Positions 51,166-60,525 of a DNA stretch of 64,000 nt are shown here, in pieces. How positions within the stretch are numbered: the first letter of the stretch is position 1; the number at the start of each line of letters is the position of its first letter. The DNA lies in contig NZ_CP072842.1 in NCBI RefSeq assembly GCF_017948305.1, positions 1,094,001-1,158,000 of the forward strand, written 5' to 3'. A program made the position numbers and the translations under genes. The notes under the pieces were generated by a model. The model saw only the letters and a program-made list of their open reading frames with translations. It had not been told where the DNA came from and searched no databases. This DNA comes from Faecalibacter bovis (GTDB taxonomy: Bacteria; Bacteroidota; Bacteroidia; Flavobacteriales; Weeksellaceae).

Positions 51166-52071
51166 ATGACTACATTATATGTTATTTTATTTATCGTAGC
51201 TGCACTTATTTTCTTAGGTATTTTCACTGTTAAGCAACAAACAGCTGTTATTGTGGAACGTTTTGGGAAGTTCCATAGTACAAGATCATCCGGTTTACAA
51301 ATCAAAATTCCTCTTGTGGATAAAATAGCAGGTAAAGTATCTTTAAAAATACAACAATTAGATGTTTTGGTTGAAACTAAAACAAAAGATGATGTGTTTA
51401 TTAAAATTAAAGTTTCAGTTCAATATCAAGTCATCAAAGATCAAGTGTACGATGCATTTTACAAGTTAGATAATCCATACACACAGATTACATCTTACGT
51501 TTTTGATGTGGTTCGTGCAGAGGTTCCTAAACTTCGATTAGATGATGTTTTCGAGAAAAAAGACGATATCGCAATTGCAGTAAGAAATGAAGTGCAAGAA
51601 GCAATGAATACTTACGGATATGATATTATTAAAACATTGGTTACAGATATTGATCCAGATGAACAAGTAAAACATGCCATGAATCGCATTAATGCATCAG
51701 AGCGTGAAAAAATTGCAGCTCAATACGAAGGTGATGCTCAGCGTATTTTGATTGTAGAAAAAGCGAAAGCAGAAGCTGAATCTAAACGTTTACAAGGTCA
51801 AGGTATCGCCGATCAAAGACGTGAAATTGCCAAAGGTTTATTAGAATCTGTTGATGTTTTAAACGGGGTAGGAATTTCTTCACAAGAAGCTTCCGCTCTT
51901 ATAGTAGTTACACAACATTATGATACGTTACAGGCTATTGGGGAAAAATCAGGAAGTAAATTAGTTCTTCTTCCAAATTCACCAACTGCCGCTTCAGAAA
52001 TGTTAAATACCATGGTAACTTCTTTTACAGCAGCAAACGAATTAAATAATGATAATAAAAAAGGCTCTTAA
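51166..52071 (+). CDS. SPFH-domain/Band 7 membrane protein (QmcA-like)
   Basis: A 301-residue protein with one N-terminal membrane helix (about 3-20). An SPFH/Band 7 domain follows (VKQQTAVIVERFGKFHSTRSSGL ... VSLKIQQLDVLVETKTKDDV). It ends in a long alpha-helical section rich in Ala/Glu/Arg (KAKAEAESKRLQGQGIADQRREIAKG) and a SQEASALIVVTQHYD motif. Such proteins form oligomeric scaffolds in the membrane and influence proteolysis and lipid organisation. It is complete, with its own terminator. Confidence 0.9.
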   Translation: MTTLYVILFIVAALIFLGIFTVKQQTAVIVERFGKFHSTRSSGLQIKIPLVDKIAGKVSLKIQQLDVLVETKTKDDVFIKIKVSVQYQVIKDQVYDAFYKLDNPYTQITSYVFDVVRAEVPKLRLDDVFEKKDDIAIAVRNEVQEAMNTYGYDIIKTLVTDIDPDEQVKHAMNRINASEREKIAAQYEGDAQRILIVEKAKAEAESKRLQGQGIADQRREIAKGLLESVDVLNGVGISSQEASALIVVTQHYDTLQAIGEKSGSKLVLLPNSPTAASEMLNTMVTSFTAANELNNDNKKGS

Positions 52072-52086
52072 TAGAGCCTTTTTTTG
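52055..52086 (+). terminator. Terminator of the SPFH gene
   Basis: AAAAAGGCTC/GAGCCTTTTT with a small loop overlaps the last codons of the gene and is followed by T. Confidence 0.75.
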
Positions 52087-52105
52087 TTATTATAAATATG
52101 GTATT

Positions 52106-52687
52106 TTAATTATAAAGTGCTTGGTAATCCACTCTATGTTCTTGTTTTCTAATTTGATTGTAGATATAAAATATCAAAAATCCTGCAATTAAAAAGGCTG
52201 TTCCATCAATAAAATACATAAAGTTTTTAATCATATGAGGCAACCACAATAAACTTGATCCTAACAAAATTAAAATAAATGATAAGCCTATTATTATATA
52301 TGCAGATGTACTATTACTTTCAAAAATTTCAATTCCAAAATTAATTGAGAAAATAGCTCTCAGAAAAAAGTATATTCCAGTATAGAATGATACAATATCA
52401 GTTGTTGTTGATGGTTCAGAAATCAAAAGAATCCCAATAATGTAAGTTAACAGACCAAAAGAAAAACTCCATTTCCAGTTCGAAAATATATTTTTATTAC
52501 GAACAGAAAAAAGAATTTCCAAAACTCCAGAAACCATAAATATTACACTAAAAATAGTGTTGATAGAATCGATTTCTTTTGCAAGATTGAAATAAGTTAT
52601 GATACCAATGATTAAAAAAATTAATCCAATAATAAATGGAGGAAAATTTAGGGAATACGGGCTTGCTGAAACTTTAGTTAATTTCAT
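52106..52687 (-). CDS. HdeD/DUF308-like membrane protein
   Basis: A 193-residue integral membrane protein with six predicted helices in tandem pairs (FIIGLIFLIIGIITYF, IFSVIFMVSGVLEILFS, FSFGLLTYIIGILLI and so on). The pattern of repeated hydrophobic hairpins is that of the DUF308/HdeD family. In enterobacteria HdeD is linked to acid resistance; the role here is unknown. It is a single gene on the minus strand. Confidence 0.65.
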   Translation of the reverse strand: MKLTKVSASPYSLNFPPFIIGLIFLIIGIITYFNLAKEIDSINTIFSVIFMVSGVLEILFSVRNKNIFSNWKWSFSFGLLTYIIGILLISEPSTTTDIVSFYTGIYFFLRAIFSINFGIEIFESNSTSAYIIIGLSFILILLGSSLLWLPHMIKNFMYFIDGTAFLIAGFLIFYIYNQIRKQEHRVDYQALYN

Positions 52688-52843
52688 TGGTTAAGGTTTT
52701 AGTTATATTTTAGTTAAGTAATTAACAATATAATAATAATTAATTATTTATTGATATAATTATTGAAATATTATTAATAATAACGGGTAAAATTCAGTAT
52801 TTACAGTGAATACCTTTAAATTTGAATCTTAAAATAATTCATA

Positions 52844-54169
52844 ATGAAAGTAGGTATAGAAGCCGTTACAATATATATTCCAACAAATTACTTGCCAATT
52901 AAAGATTTAGCAGAAAAAAGAAGTATAGATCCAGATAAATTAGAACTTGGATTGGGTTTAAAAAAAATGGCAATTCTTGATGCTGATGAGGATACAGCAA
53001 CTATTGCAGCTGAAGCGTTATTAAAGATTTTTAAAGATTATTCCGTAGATCCAAAGTCTATAGGACGTATTTATTTAGGTACAGAAAGTGCTTTAGATGG
53101 AGCAAAGCCAACCGCTACTTATGCTGTGCAAATGGTAGAAAAGGTTCTTGCAGAAAATCATGGAGAACGAGTTTTTAAGCATACTGATGTTGTTGATATG
53201 ACATTTGCTTGTATTGGTGGTGTTGATGCAATGCATAATTCGATTGATTATGTGCGTGTTAATCCGGATAAAAAAGCTATCGTTATCGCTGCAGATTATG
53301 CAAAATATGGATTAGAATCAACTGGCGAGTATACACAAGGTGCTGGTGCAGTAGCAGTTTTAATTTCGAATGAACCAAATTTAATCGAAATTGAAAATAA
53401 ATGGGGTGTGGGAATGGAATCTGTTTTTGACTTTTTCAAACCTCGCCAAATTACTTCAAATCAATCTATTTTAGAAACATTAGAAACGACAAAAACAGAA
53501 GTCGAAATTTTCTCGGACGAGCCTGTTTTTGATGGTCAATACTCAAACGAATGTTACAAAAATCGTGTTCGCGAGGCGTATTTTAACTTTAAGGAAAAAT
53601 ACAATATAACAGGTAAATTGTATGAAGATTGGCGCTATATTGCGTTTCACTTGCCATATGCATTTCAAGGAAAACGAATGTTTAACGATGTTTTTGCGTT
53701 AGAAAATGGCGAAGAAAATTCTCCTGAAAATTTAAAATTAATTGCTAAGTCAGAAGCTTATAAACAATTAGTGAAAGAAAAATTAGAAGCAACGCAACGC
53801 GCATCTTCAGAAATTGGAAACATGTATACAGCTTCAATTTTTACAGCTTTATTATCAGCATTGCAAGTAAGTTTAGATAATCAAGAAGAATTAGAAGGTC
53901 AAAAAATTGGTTTCATTGGATATGGTTCAGGTTCAAAAGCAAAAGTTTTTGAAGGTGTCGTTTCTGAGAATTGGAAACATGTGATGACTAGAGTAAATTT
54001 ATTCGAAATGTTATCAAATCGTAAGAATATTACATATCAGCAATACGAAGATCTGCATAATAAAGTGTTAAAAACACCAATTAACGATAGAAAAGGTTTT
54101 GCTTTATCTGAAATTGAAAAAGAAATTCCTAATTTAGAAGGCGCAAGATATTACACATTCAAATCATAA
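52844..54169 (+). CDS. Hydroxymethylglutaryl-CoA synthase
   Basis: A 441-residue HMG-CoA synthase. It joins acetyl-CoA and acetoacetyl-CoA to HMG-CoA, the committed step of the mevalonate route to isoprenoids used by many flavobacteria. The catalytic cysteine is in VDMTFACIGGVDA (about residue 124). The N-terminal VGIEAVTIYIPTNY, GLGLKKMAI and the later HLPYAFQGKRMF match the family. The next gene, a prolyl oligopeptidase, starts 7 bp later, but a functional link is not apparent. Confidence 0.92.
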   Translation: MKVGIEAVTIYIPTNYLPIKDLAEKRSIDPDKLELGLGLKKMAILDADEDTATIAAEALLKIFKDYSVDPKSIGRIYLGTESALDGAKPTATYAVQMVEKVLAENHGERVFKHTDVVDMTFACIGGVDAMHNSIDYVRVNPDKKAIVIAADYAKYGLESTGEYTQGAGAVAVLISNEPNLIEIENKWGVGMESVFDFFKPRQITSNQSILETLETTKTEVEIFSDEPVFDGQYSNECYKNRVREAYFNFKEKYNITGKLYEDWRYIAFHLPYAFQGKRMFNDVFALENGEENSPENLKLIAKSEAYKQLVKEKLEATQRASSEIGNMYTASIFTALLSALQVSLDNQEELEGQKIGFIGYGSGSKAKVFEGVVSENWKHVMTRVNLFEMLSNRKNITYQQYEDLHNKVLKTPINDRKGFALSEIEKEIPNLEGARYYTFKS

Positions 54170-54176
54170 TTAGTAA

Positions 54177-56294
54177 ATGAAGAAAAAGGCTTTAATTTTA
54201 TTTAACCTTGCATTAATGACATCTATGAATGCTCAGAGTTATAAAAAAAGTTACCCACAAACAAAAGAAATCAACCACGTTGATAAATATTTTGATGCTG
54301 AAGTAAAAGATCCGTATCGATGGTTAGAAGATGATTTATCTGATGACACAAAAAAATGGGTAATTGAACAAAATAAAGCAACTTATGCTTATTTAAATGA
54401 AATTCCATTACGAACACAGTTAAAAAAATCTTTAACTGAAATTTATAATTACGAAAAAATTTCAACTCCATTCAAAGAAGGAGATTTTACATACTATTAC
54501 AAAAACGACGGGTTACAACAACATTCTGTTTTATACCGTAAGTTAGGTGAAAACGGGAAAGAAGAAATCTTTTTAGATCCAAATACTTTCTCTAAAGATG
54601 GTTCTACTTCTTTAGCTGACGTTTCGTTTTCTAAAGACGGATCTTTAGTTGCTTATTCGATTTCAGAAGGAGGTTCTGATTGGAGAAAAGTAATCGTTTT
54701 AAACGCAAAAGATAAATCAGTAGTTGGTGAAACCTTAGTTGATGTTAAATTCTCAGGAATCGCATGGAAAGGAAACGAAGGTTTCTACTATTCTTCATAC
54801 GATAAACCAACAGGTTCAGAATTATCTCAAAAAACAGATCAACACAAATTATATTACCACAAATTAGGAACATCTCAAAAGAAAGACGTTTTAGTATTTG
54901 GTGGTGAAGATATGAAACGCCGTTACGTTGGTGCTTATTTAACTAATGATGAGAAATATTTAATCATTACAGCAGCAAATACAACAACAGGTAACGAATT
55001 ATATTATCAAGATTTATCTACTCCTAATTCGCCAATTAAAACAATTTTAGCTGATTTTAATTCGAATACAAATGTTGTAGATAATGATGGTGAAACGTTC
55101 TATTTAATGACAAATAGAAATGCGCCAAATAATAAATTAGTTAAAGCTAATTTATCGACAATTGATAATGAAAACACTTGGCAAACTGTAATCGCAGAAA
55201 CTAAAGATGTTTTATCAGTATCTAAAGCCGGAGGATATTTATTTGCAAAATATTTACGCGATGCAATTTCGGTTGTAGAGCAGTATAAATATGACGGAAC
55301 TAAAGTTCGTCAAATCGAATTACCAGGTGTAGGTACAGCTTCAGGTTTTGGTGGTAAAAAAGATGATAAGGAAATTTACTTTGGATTTTCTAATTACGTA
55401 ACTCCATCTACAAGCTACAAATACAATGTAGAAACTGGTTTATCGGAAGTTTACATTAAACCAAATGTGAAGTTTAATTCTGAAGATTATATTTCTGAAC
55501 AAGTTTTCTATACATCAAAAGATGGAACTAAAGTTCCGATGATTATTACCTATAAGAAAGGATTAAAGAAAAATGGTAAAAATCCTACAATCGTTTACGG
55601 TTACGGTGGATTCAATATTTCTTTAACACCTGCATTTAGCGCAGCAACTGCTGCTTGGGTTGCAAATGGCGGAATTTACGCAGTAGCAAACTTACGCGGT
55701 GGTGGTGAATATGGTAAAGAATGGCACGATGGAGGACGTCAGTTTAATAAATTAAATGTTTTTGACGATTTCATTGCAGCTGCAGAATATTTACAAAACA
55801 ACAAATATACTTCGCCAGATTATACAGCTTTATCAGGAGGTTCTAACGGAGGTTTATTAGTTGGAGCAACAATGACAATCAATCCTAAAATTGCAAAAGT
55901 TGCTATGCCAGCTGTTGGGGTTTTAGATATGTTACGTTACCACACATTTACTGCTGGTGCAGGTTGGGGATATGATTACGGTACAGCAAATGATTCGAAA
56001 GAAATGTTTGAATATCTAAAAGCATATTCGCCTGTTCATAATGTAAAAGAAGGTGTTTGTTACCCTGCGACATTAGTTACAACAGGAGATCATGACGATC
56101 GTGTAGTTCCTGCACATTCATACAAATTCGCTGCAGAATTACAGAAAAAACAAGCATGTGATAATCCTGTAATGATCCGAATCGAAACTAAAGCTGGTCA
56201 CGGTGCTGGTCGTTCTACAGAAGTAATTATTAACGAAACAGTTGATAAGTACGCTTTCACTTTGTGGAATATGGGAATTAAAAAACTGAAATAA
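54177..56294 (+). CDS. Prolyl oligopeptidase (S9A)
   Basis: A 705-residue serine peptidase that cleaves after proline in short peptides. A signal peptide (MKKKALILFNLALMTSMNA) sends it to the periplasm. The N-terminal DKYFDAEVKDPYRWLEDD is the S9A hallmark and is followed by a seven-bladed propeller. The catalytic triad is visible: Ser in SGGSNGGLL, Asp in TGDHDDRVVP and His in KAGHGAGRS. The length is normal. It starts 7 bp after the HMG-CoA synthase gene. Confidence 0.95.
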   Translation: MKKKALILFNLALMTSMNAQSYKKSYPQTKEINHVDKYFDAEVKDPYRWLEDDLSDDTKKWVIEQNKATYAYLNEIPLRTQLKKSLTEIYNYEKISTPFKEGDFTYYYKNDGLQQHSVLYRKLGENGKEEIFLDPNTFSKDGSTSLADVSFSKDGSLVAYSISEGGSDWRKVIVLNAKDKSVVGETLVDVKFSGIAWKGNEGFYYSSYDKPTGSELSQKTDQHKLYYHKLGTSQKKDVLVFGGEDMKRRYVGAYLTNDEKYLIITAANTTTGNELYYQDLSTPNSPIKTILADFNSNTNVVDNDGETFYLMTNRNAPNNKLVKANLSTIDNENTWQTVIAETKDVLSVSKAGGYLFAKYLRDAISVVEQYKYDGTKVRQIELPGVGTASGFGGKKDDKEIYFGFSNYVTPSTSYKYNVETGLSEVYIKPNVKFNSEDYISEQVFYTSKDGTKVPMIITYKKGLKKNGKNPTIVYGYGGFNISLTPAFSAATAAWVANGGIYAVANLRGGGEYGKEWHDGGRQFNKLNVFDDFIAAAEYLQNNKYTSPDYTALSGGSNGGLLVGATMTINPKIAKVAMPAVGVLDMLRYHTFTAGAGWGYDYGTANDSKEMFEYLKAYSPVHNVKEGVCYPATLVTTGDHDDRVVPAHSYKFAAELQKKQACDNPVMIRIETKAGHGAGRSTEVIINETVDKYAFTLWNMGIKKLK

Positions 56295-56311
56295 TATCAA
56301 TATTCTAAATT

Positions 56312-56348
56312 TAAATCCATCTGATAAATTCAGATGGATTTTTTATTT
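56312..56348 (+). terminator. Terminator of the prolyl oligopeptidase gene
   Basis: AAATCCATCTGA/TCAGATGGATTT with a 5-nt loop and T-run. Confidence 0.85.
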
Positions 56349-56365
56349 TTATAAAAAAGTAAAAA

Positions 56366-57415
56366 ATGAACATAAAAACATACGCAGCCTTTAACGAAAC
56401 TGATCCTTTAGGGCCATATACCATAGAAAGACGCCAAATACAAGCAAACGATGTTGCTATTGATATCGAGTATTGTGGTGTATGTCACAGCGACATTCAT
56501 ACAGCAAAAGGAGATTGGGGTAGACCAAATTATCCAGTTGTTCCAGGTCACGAAATTATTGGTCGTGTAAAAGAAGTAGGAGCAGAAGTAACTAAATTTA
56601 AAGCTGGAGATTTAGTTGGAGTTGGATGTATGGTTGAATCTTGTAAATCGTGTGATCCTTGTAATCATGGCATCGAGCAATATTGCGAAAACGGATTCAC
56701 AGGAACCTACAATTCTAAAAAATCTAAATACAGTGGAATTACTTATGGAGGATATTCAGAATATATTGTTGTAGAAGAAGACTTCGTGTTAAGTGTTCCT
56801 AATACTATCGATATTAAAGCTGCTGCGCCACTTTTATGCGCAGGTATTACAACTTGGTCTCCATTGCGCCATTGGAACGTTAAAACGGGCGATAAAGTTG
56901 GTGTAATTGGTTTAGGAGGATTAGGACACATGGGTGTGAAATTCGCAAAAGCGATGGGTGCACATGTAGTGATGATTACGACTTCGACTTCTAAAGGTGA
57001 AGATGCAAAAAAATTAGGAGCTGATGAGGTTTTGATTTCTACAGACGAAGATCAATTAAAAGCTCATAAAAATTCGTTTGATTTTCTATTGAATACAATT
57101 CCGGTAAAACACGATGTTAATCCTTATTTAAACTTATTGAAATTAGATAAAACGATGTGTTTAGTTGGTGCGATAGAACCGTTAGAAGCAGTACATGGTG
57201 GGAATTTAATTTTAAAACGTAAAAATCTTGCTGGTTCATTAATCGGAGGAATTAAAGAAACGCAAGAAATGTTAGATTTCTGTGGTGAGCATAATATTGT
57301 TTCTGATGTAGAAATTATTGATATTCAGAATATAAACGAAGCTTACGAACGTATGATGAAATCAGATGTTAAATATCGTTTTGTAATTGATATTAAATCT
57401 TTCAATAAAATATAA
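56366..57415 (+). CDS. NAD(P)-dependent zinc alcohol dehydrogenase (YahK/CAD type)
   Basis: A 349-residue medium-chain dehydrogenase of the cinnamyl-alcohol/YahK branch. The catalytic zinc site is CGVCHSD with GHEIIG, and the structural zinc site is CKSCDPCNHGIEQYC. The cofactor motif is GLGGLGHMG. The TSTSKGEDAKKLGAD stretch after the Rossmann motif lacks the acidic residue of NAD-specific enzymes, which suggests NADPH. It reduces a range of aldehydes. It is a single gene. Confidence 0.92.
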   Translation: MNIKTYAAFNETDPLGPYTIERRQIQANDVAIDIEYCGVCHSDIHTAKGDWGRPNYPVVPGHEIIGRVKEVGAEVTKFKAGDLVGVGCMVESCKSCDPCNHGIEQYCENGFTGTYNSKKSKYSGITYGGYSEYIVVEEDFVLSVPNTIDIKAAAPLLCAGITTWSPLRHWNVKTGDKVGVIGLGGLGHMGVKFAKAMGAHVVMITTSTSKGEDAKKLGADEVLISTDEDQLKAHKNSFDFLLNTIPVKHDVNPYLNLLKLDKTMCLVGAIEPLEAVHGGNLILKRKNLAGSLIGGIKETQEMLDFCGEHNIVSDVEIIDIQNINEAYERMMKSDVKYRFVIDIKSFNKI

Positions 57416-57416
57416 T

Positions 57417-57451
57417 AAAAAAGAAAGCCGCTCAATGAGCGGCTTTCTTGT
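57417..57451. terminator. Bidirectional terminator
   Basis: AAGAAAGCCGCTC/GAGCGGCTTTCTT with loop AAT and A/T tracts. Confidence 0.88.
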
Positions 57452-57464
57452 ATATAAAAGTAGA

Positions 57465-57695
57465 TTATTTTACTTCTTCTGTAGTAGCAGCTGTAGAATC
57501 AACTGTTACATTTTCTACTGAATCAGCAGCAACACCTGGAGTTTCAACTGCTGTAGAATCTAAAGATACTGAATCTGTAGCGAATACTGCAGAATCAACA
57601 ACTGTTTCAACATCTGTAGTTTCTGTTTTCTCTCCACAAGATACTGCTCCTAATGATAAAGTTGCAACTGCAACTAATGCGAAAAATCTTTTCAT
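57465..57695 (-). CDS. Small Asp/Ser/Val/Thr-rich lipoprotein
   Basis: A 76-residue lipoprotein. The signal ends LGAVSC, with GEKTE after the Cys. The mature part is low in complexity and acidic, made of DS(V/T)-type units (VVDSAVFATDSVSLDSTAVE). It is a close relative in build of the neighbour at 57720-57950, 24 bp upstream on the same strand; the two are probably a tandem duplication in one transcript. The function is unknown. Confidence 0.65.
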   Translation of the reverse strand: MKRFFALVAVATLSLGAVSCGEKTETTDVETVVDSAVFATDSVSLDSTAVETPGVAADSVENVTVDSTAATTEEVK

Positions 57696-57719
57696 TTTAA
57701 TATATATTTATTTTATAAA

Positions 57720-57950
57720 TTATTTTACTTTTTCTGTTGTGCTTGTTTCTGTAACAACTACAGAATCATTTACTTTCGTAGAATCAACTACTACACTGTC
57801 TGCTATTACTAAAGAATCTACAGTAACGATAGAATCGTTTGTAGCTTCTACATCAACTGGAGCTGGTTTTTCTTCTCCACATGATACTAATGTTAATGAT
57901 CCTCCTAATGCTAATACAGCAAATGCGTTTAATGCGAACTTTTTCATCAT
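57720..57950 (-). CDS. Small Asp/Ser/Val/Thr-rich lipoprotein (paralogue)
   Basis: A 76-residue lipoprotein with a signal ending LTLVSC and GEEKP after it. The tail is acidic and repetitive (IVTVDSLVIADSVVVDSTK). It has the same length, composition and ending (TTEKVK against TTEEVK) as the next gene. An unstructured outer-membrane anchored peptide is likely. It has no known family name that I can give. Confidence 0.65.
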   Translation of the reverse strand: MMKKFALNAFAVLALGGSLTLVSCGEEKPAPVDVEATNDSIVTVDSLVIADSVVVDSTKVNDSVVVTETSTTEKVK

Positions 57951-58225
57951 TTATATTTTTTGATTTTAAACAATAATTTGATTTGTTTGATATTCCAAAG
58001 TTAGATCACCAATTTTCCACTGTTTAGAATATTAGTTGTATTGTGATTGTAACAATTTTACATGATTTTGAAAGGTGATTTTACAAGGATTTATTGATCG
58101 ATTTTAGTTAATTTCTGTTTGATGTATCGATATTTTTGTTTTATTTGTAATAGGAAAAACATTGTTTTGTAAATCGGAAATTTTATTTACAAAACAATGT
58201 AATTCAATTAAATGAAAATAATAAA

Positions 58226-59302
58226 TTGAGCAAATTTACAGACATAGAAATTTTCGAAATTCTGAAAAAATCAATCGCTGATCGATTTTTAGAGGAAAAT
58301 TCTGCTCAATCATCAGATATTTCTAAATGGAAAGGACAAGAAATTGTCGTTTTTCAAGAAGATTTGTTCAATCGAACTAAATCTACAGTAAGCGAGAAAT
58401 GGTTTTATACTTATTTTAAATCAGATTTTAAGAAACTTCCTCGCATTGACATGCTAAATTTATTGTCGCAATATTGTGGATTTAAAAATTGGGCTCATTT
58501 TTTACATCAAAAAGAAATAGAAGTATTTGGTAAAACTGAGAAAGAGAAGGAGCCTTACATAATTTCGAGACCTGAGATTGATATTTCGAAAGATATTAAT
58601 CAAGAAATAAACGAAGTTGAACAAATTACACCAACTTTACAAACAAATAAAGAAAGTCAAACTCCAACCAAAGAAGAAAAAACCAACTCGTCAATTAAAA
58701 AAATCGCTGTTATTACTTCTATTATTAGCGCTGTTCTTTTAGCTGGTTTAGTTGTTTATTTTAGTTTTTTTCAAACAAAAAATTACGAATTCTGCTTTGT
58801 TGATTCGGATCGACAAACTTTGGTAAAAAACTCAGTTGAGGTTACCATCCTTCGTCAAGGATTTACTCCGTTGTACTTAAATTCTAAAACAGGTTGTATT
58901 CAATTCGAATCTAAAAGTGATTCGGTTCAAATGGTTGTTGCTACACCTTACCATAAATTAGATACTTTTAATGTAAATCTGCATCAATACAGACAACCTG
59001 AAAAGATATTGTTAGAGCCAGATGATTATAAAGTTATGCTTTATTATTATTCTAATTCGGCTAAAGATTTAAAGCAAAGAATTGCAAAATTAAACCAAAT
59101 GATCGATGATAATGCCTTGATTTATCAAGTGTATGATAATGATTATTTTGGGGTAGAAATTTTAACCAAACAACAATACATAAACCTAGTTTCTTTACCA
59201 ACAACTTCGTTGAAGAATTATTCTTTGATAGAGTCTGAAAGTAAGAACGGAAAAATCGTTAAACTAAAATTTAAAATTCAGCAAGATGAGGAGGATAATT
59301 AA
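58226..59302 (+). CDS. Hypothetical protein with HTH-like N-terminus and one membrane helix
   Basis: 358 residues from a TTG start (58226). An ATG 14 bp upstream is in another frame and stops at once. The N-terminal ~95 residues (FTDIEIFEILKKSIADRFLE, KSTVSEKWFYTYFK, LPRIDMLNLLSQYCGFKNWAHFL) look like a cytoplasmic DNA-binding-like module common in Bacteroidota. One membrane helix (~152-175) and an extracytoplasmic domain follow. This suggests a membrane-tethered regulator or sensor. The start overlaps nothing; the end overlaps the next gene by 17 bp. Confidence 0.6.
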   Translation: MSKFTDIEIFEILKKSIADRFLEENSAQSSDISKWKGQEIVVFQEDLFNRTKSTVSEKWFYTYFKSDFKKLPRIDMLNLLSQYCGFKNWAHFLHQKEIEVFGKTEKEKEPYIISRPEIDISKDINQEINEVEQITPTLQTNKESQTPTKEEKTNSSIKKIAVITSIISAVLLAGLVVYFSFFQTKNYEFCFVDSDRQTLVKNSVEVTILRQGFTPLYLNSKTGCIQFESKSDSVQMVVATPYHKLDTFNVNLHQYRQPEKILLEPDDYKVMLYYYSNSAKDLKQRIAKLNQMIDDNALIYQVYDNDYFGVEILTKQQYINLVSLPTTSLKNYSLIESESKNGKIVKLKFKIQQDEEDN

Positions 59303-59894
59303 ACTGATGAATTTGTGCTTTTGTGCAATTTTATCGATTTGGATCATATATTCTTGTAAAAAAGATACAACTTACGAAGGAGATTATAATCCAGAAGTAA
59401 TTAAAGGATATAAAAACGAAGCTTCAACAGTTACTACTAAAATGGATTCTATTGAGGCAATTAACTTTATTTCGAAGCAGAAACTTAGAGAGTTTTATGA
59501 GTTGTCTGCGTTGGCATCAAACAATAATGATAGTGTGGTCCAAGAAATTTTGATCACTCAATTAAGAAGTTATTTTTCTAAAGAAGATGTATCTGAAGTT
59601 GATACATTATTAAGTAAGCTAAAAAATAGAAACATTCATTTCGTTTCTGTTGCTAAGTTTAACATTATCCCAAACGATAGTTTAACGCCTGATACAATCA
59701 AAAAAGCTGATTATACTTTAAATCTATTTAATAAAGATAAAAAGTTAGTTAAAACGATTGATAGAACTTCGGTTTTCGTATTAAAACAAGAACCAATTCA
59801 GTTTAAAAGAGAGTTTAAATTCTATTTTCAGACTTTAAATTTGATGAAAGATTCAATTCAAAATGATACAATTTCGTCAGGAATTAAACAATAA
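59286..59894 (+). CDS. Hypothetical lipoprotein
   Basis: 202 residues. The signal (MRRIIKLMNLCFCAILSIWIIYSC) ends in a lipobox followed by KKDTTYEGD. The rest is mostly helical, with ISKQKLREFYELSALASNNNDSVVQEILITQLRSYF, then a beta-rich end. The family is not recognised. It overlaps the upstream membrane gene by 17 bp, so they are translated together, and its 3' end overlaps the convergent 5-FCL gene by 37 bp. Confidence 0.6.
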   Translation: MRRIIKLMNLCFCAILSIWIIYSCKKDTTYEGDYNPEVIKGYKNEASTVTTKMDSIEAINFISKQKLREFYELSALASNNNDSVVQEILITQLRSYFSKEDVSEVDTLLSKLKNRNIHFVSVAKFNIIPNDSLTPDTIKKADYTLNLFNKDKKLVKTIDRTSVFVLKQEPIQFKREFKFYFQTLNLMKDSIQNDTISSGIKQ

Positions 59895-60415
59895 TTTAAA
59901 GAAATATCGCCCTCATAAGCGTCAGTAATATTATCAATAGGTCTAAAATAAGTTAGGCCTATTTTTTTTGTTTCAGGTTTACATCTGGCTAAAAACTTAT
60001 CATAATATCCGCCACCGTAACCCACGCGATTTCCGAACTTATCTGCCACAAACATAGGTACAAATACCACGTCAATTTGTTCAGAATCTATTTCAGTATA
60101 ATTAATAGGTTCAGGAATTTGGAGTGAATTTAATTGGGTTTCAAATCCATTTTCAACCCTACAATTAATCATATCGTCACCTATGACTAACGGCAAAACT
60201 ACAGTTTTTTTATTCTCATAAAGCCATTTAATAATTGGATAAGTGTTTATTTCATTGTTCTTTTCGATGGGTAAAAAAATATGAAAGACTTGATCATTTT
60301 CAAAATCAAATTTTTTAATCTGTTCAAAAATTTGAGCACTTAATGAATTAACTTCCTCTTTTGAAAATTGTTTGCGTAACGAACGATAATGTTTTCTTGC
60401 TTCAGCTTTCTGCAT
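59858..60415 (-). CDS. 5-formyltetrahydrofolate cyclo-ligase
   Basis: A 185-residue enzyme that converts 5-formyl-THF to 5,10-methenyl-THF with ATP. The N-terminal basic stretch (AEARKHYRSLRKQFS) and the glycine-rich nucleotide motif RVGYGGGYYDKFL near residue 132 are diagnostic. The PLVIGDDMINCRV segment also fits. Its last 37 bp overlap the 3' end of the convergent lipoprotein gene. Confidence 0.93.
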   Translation of the reverse strand: MQKAEARKHYRSLRKQFSKEEVNSLSAQIFEQIKKFDFENDQVFHIFLPIEKNNEINTYPIIKWLYENKKTVVLPLVIGDDMINCRVENGFETQLNSLQIPEPINYTEIDSEQIDVVFVPMFVADKFGNRVGYGGGYYDKFLARCKPETKKIGLTYFRPIDNITDAYEGDISLNYCLIPDEIVSF

Positions 60416-60474
60416 TCAATTGGTTTTAAAAAACGAAGTTATGAAATGAATTGATTATTTGATAGAAAATAAAT

Positions 60475-60500
60475 AAGCCATCAATTGCTTGATGGCTTGT
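60475..60500 (-). terminator. Terminator of the U32-ferredoxin operon
   Basis: AAGCCATCAA/TTGATGGCTT with a 4-nt loop, 26 bp after the ferredoxin stop. Confidence 0.8.
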
Positions 60501-60525
60501 TTTTATATAGTTCGATATAATATCG

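Noticed and set aside
57448-57963. A 171-residue Ser/Thr/Val-rich + strand frame
   Set aside because: It is the antisense of the two small lipoproteins, both of which have real signal peptides and lipoboxes.
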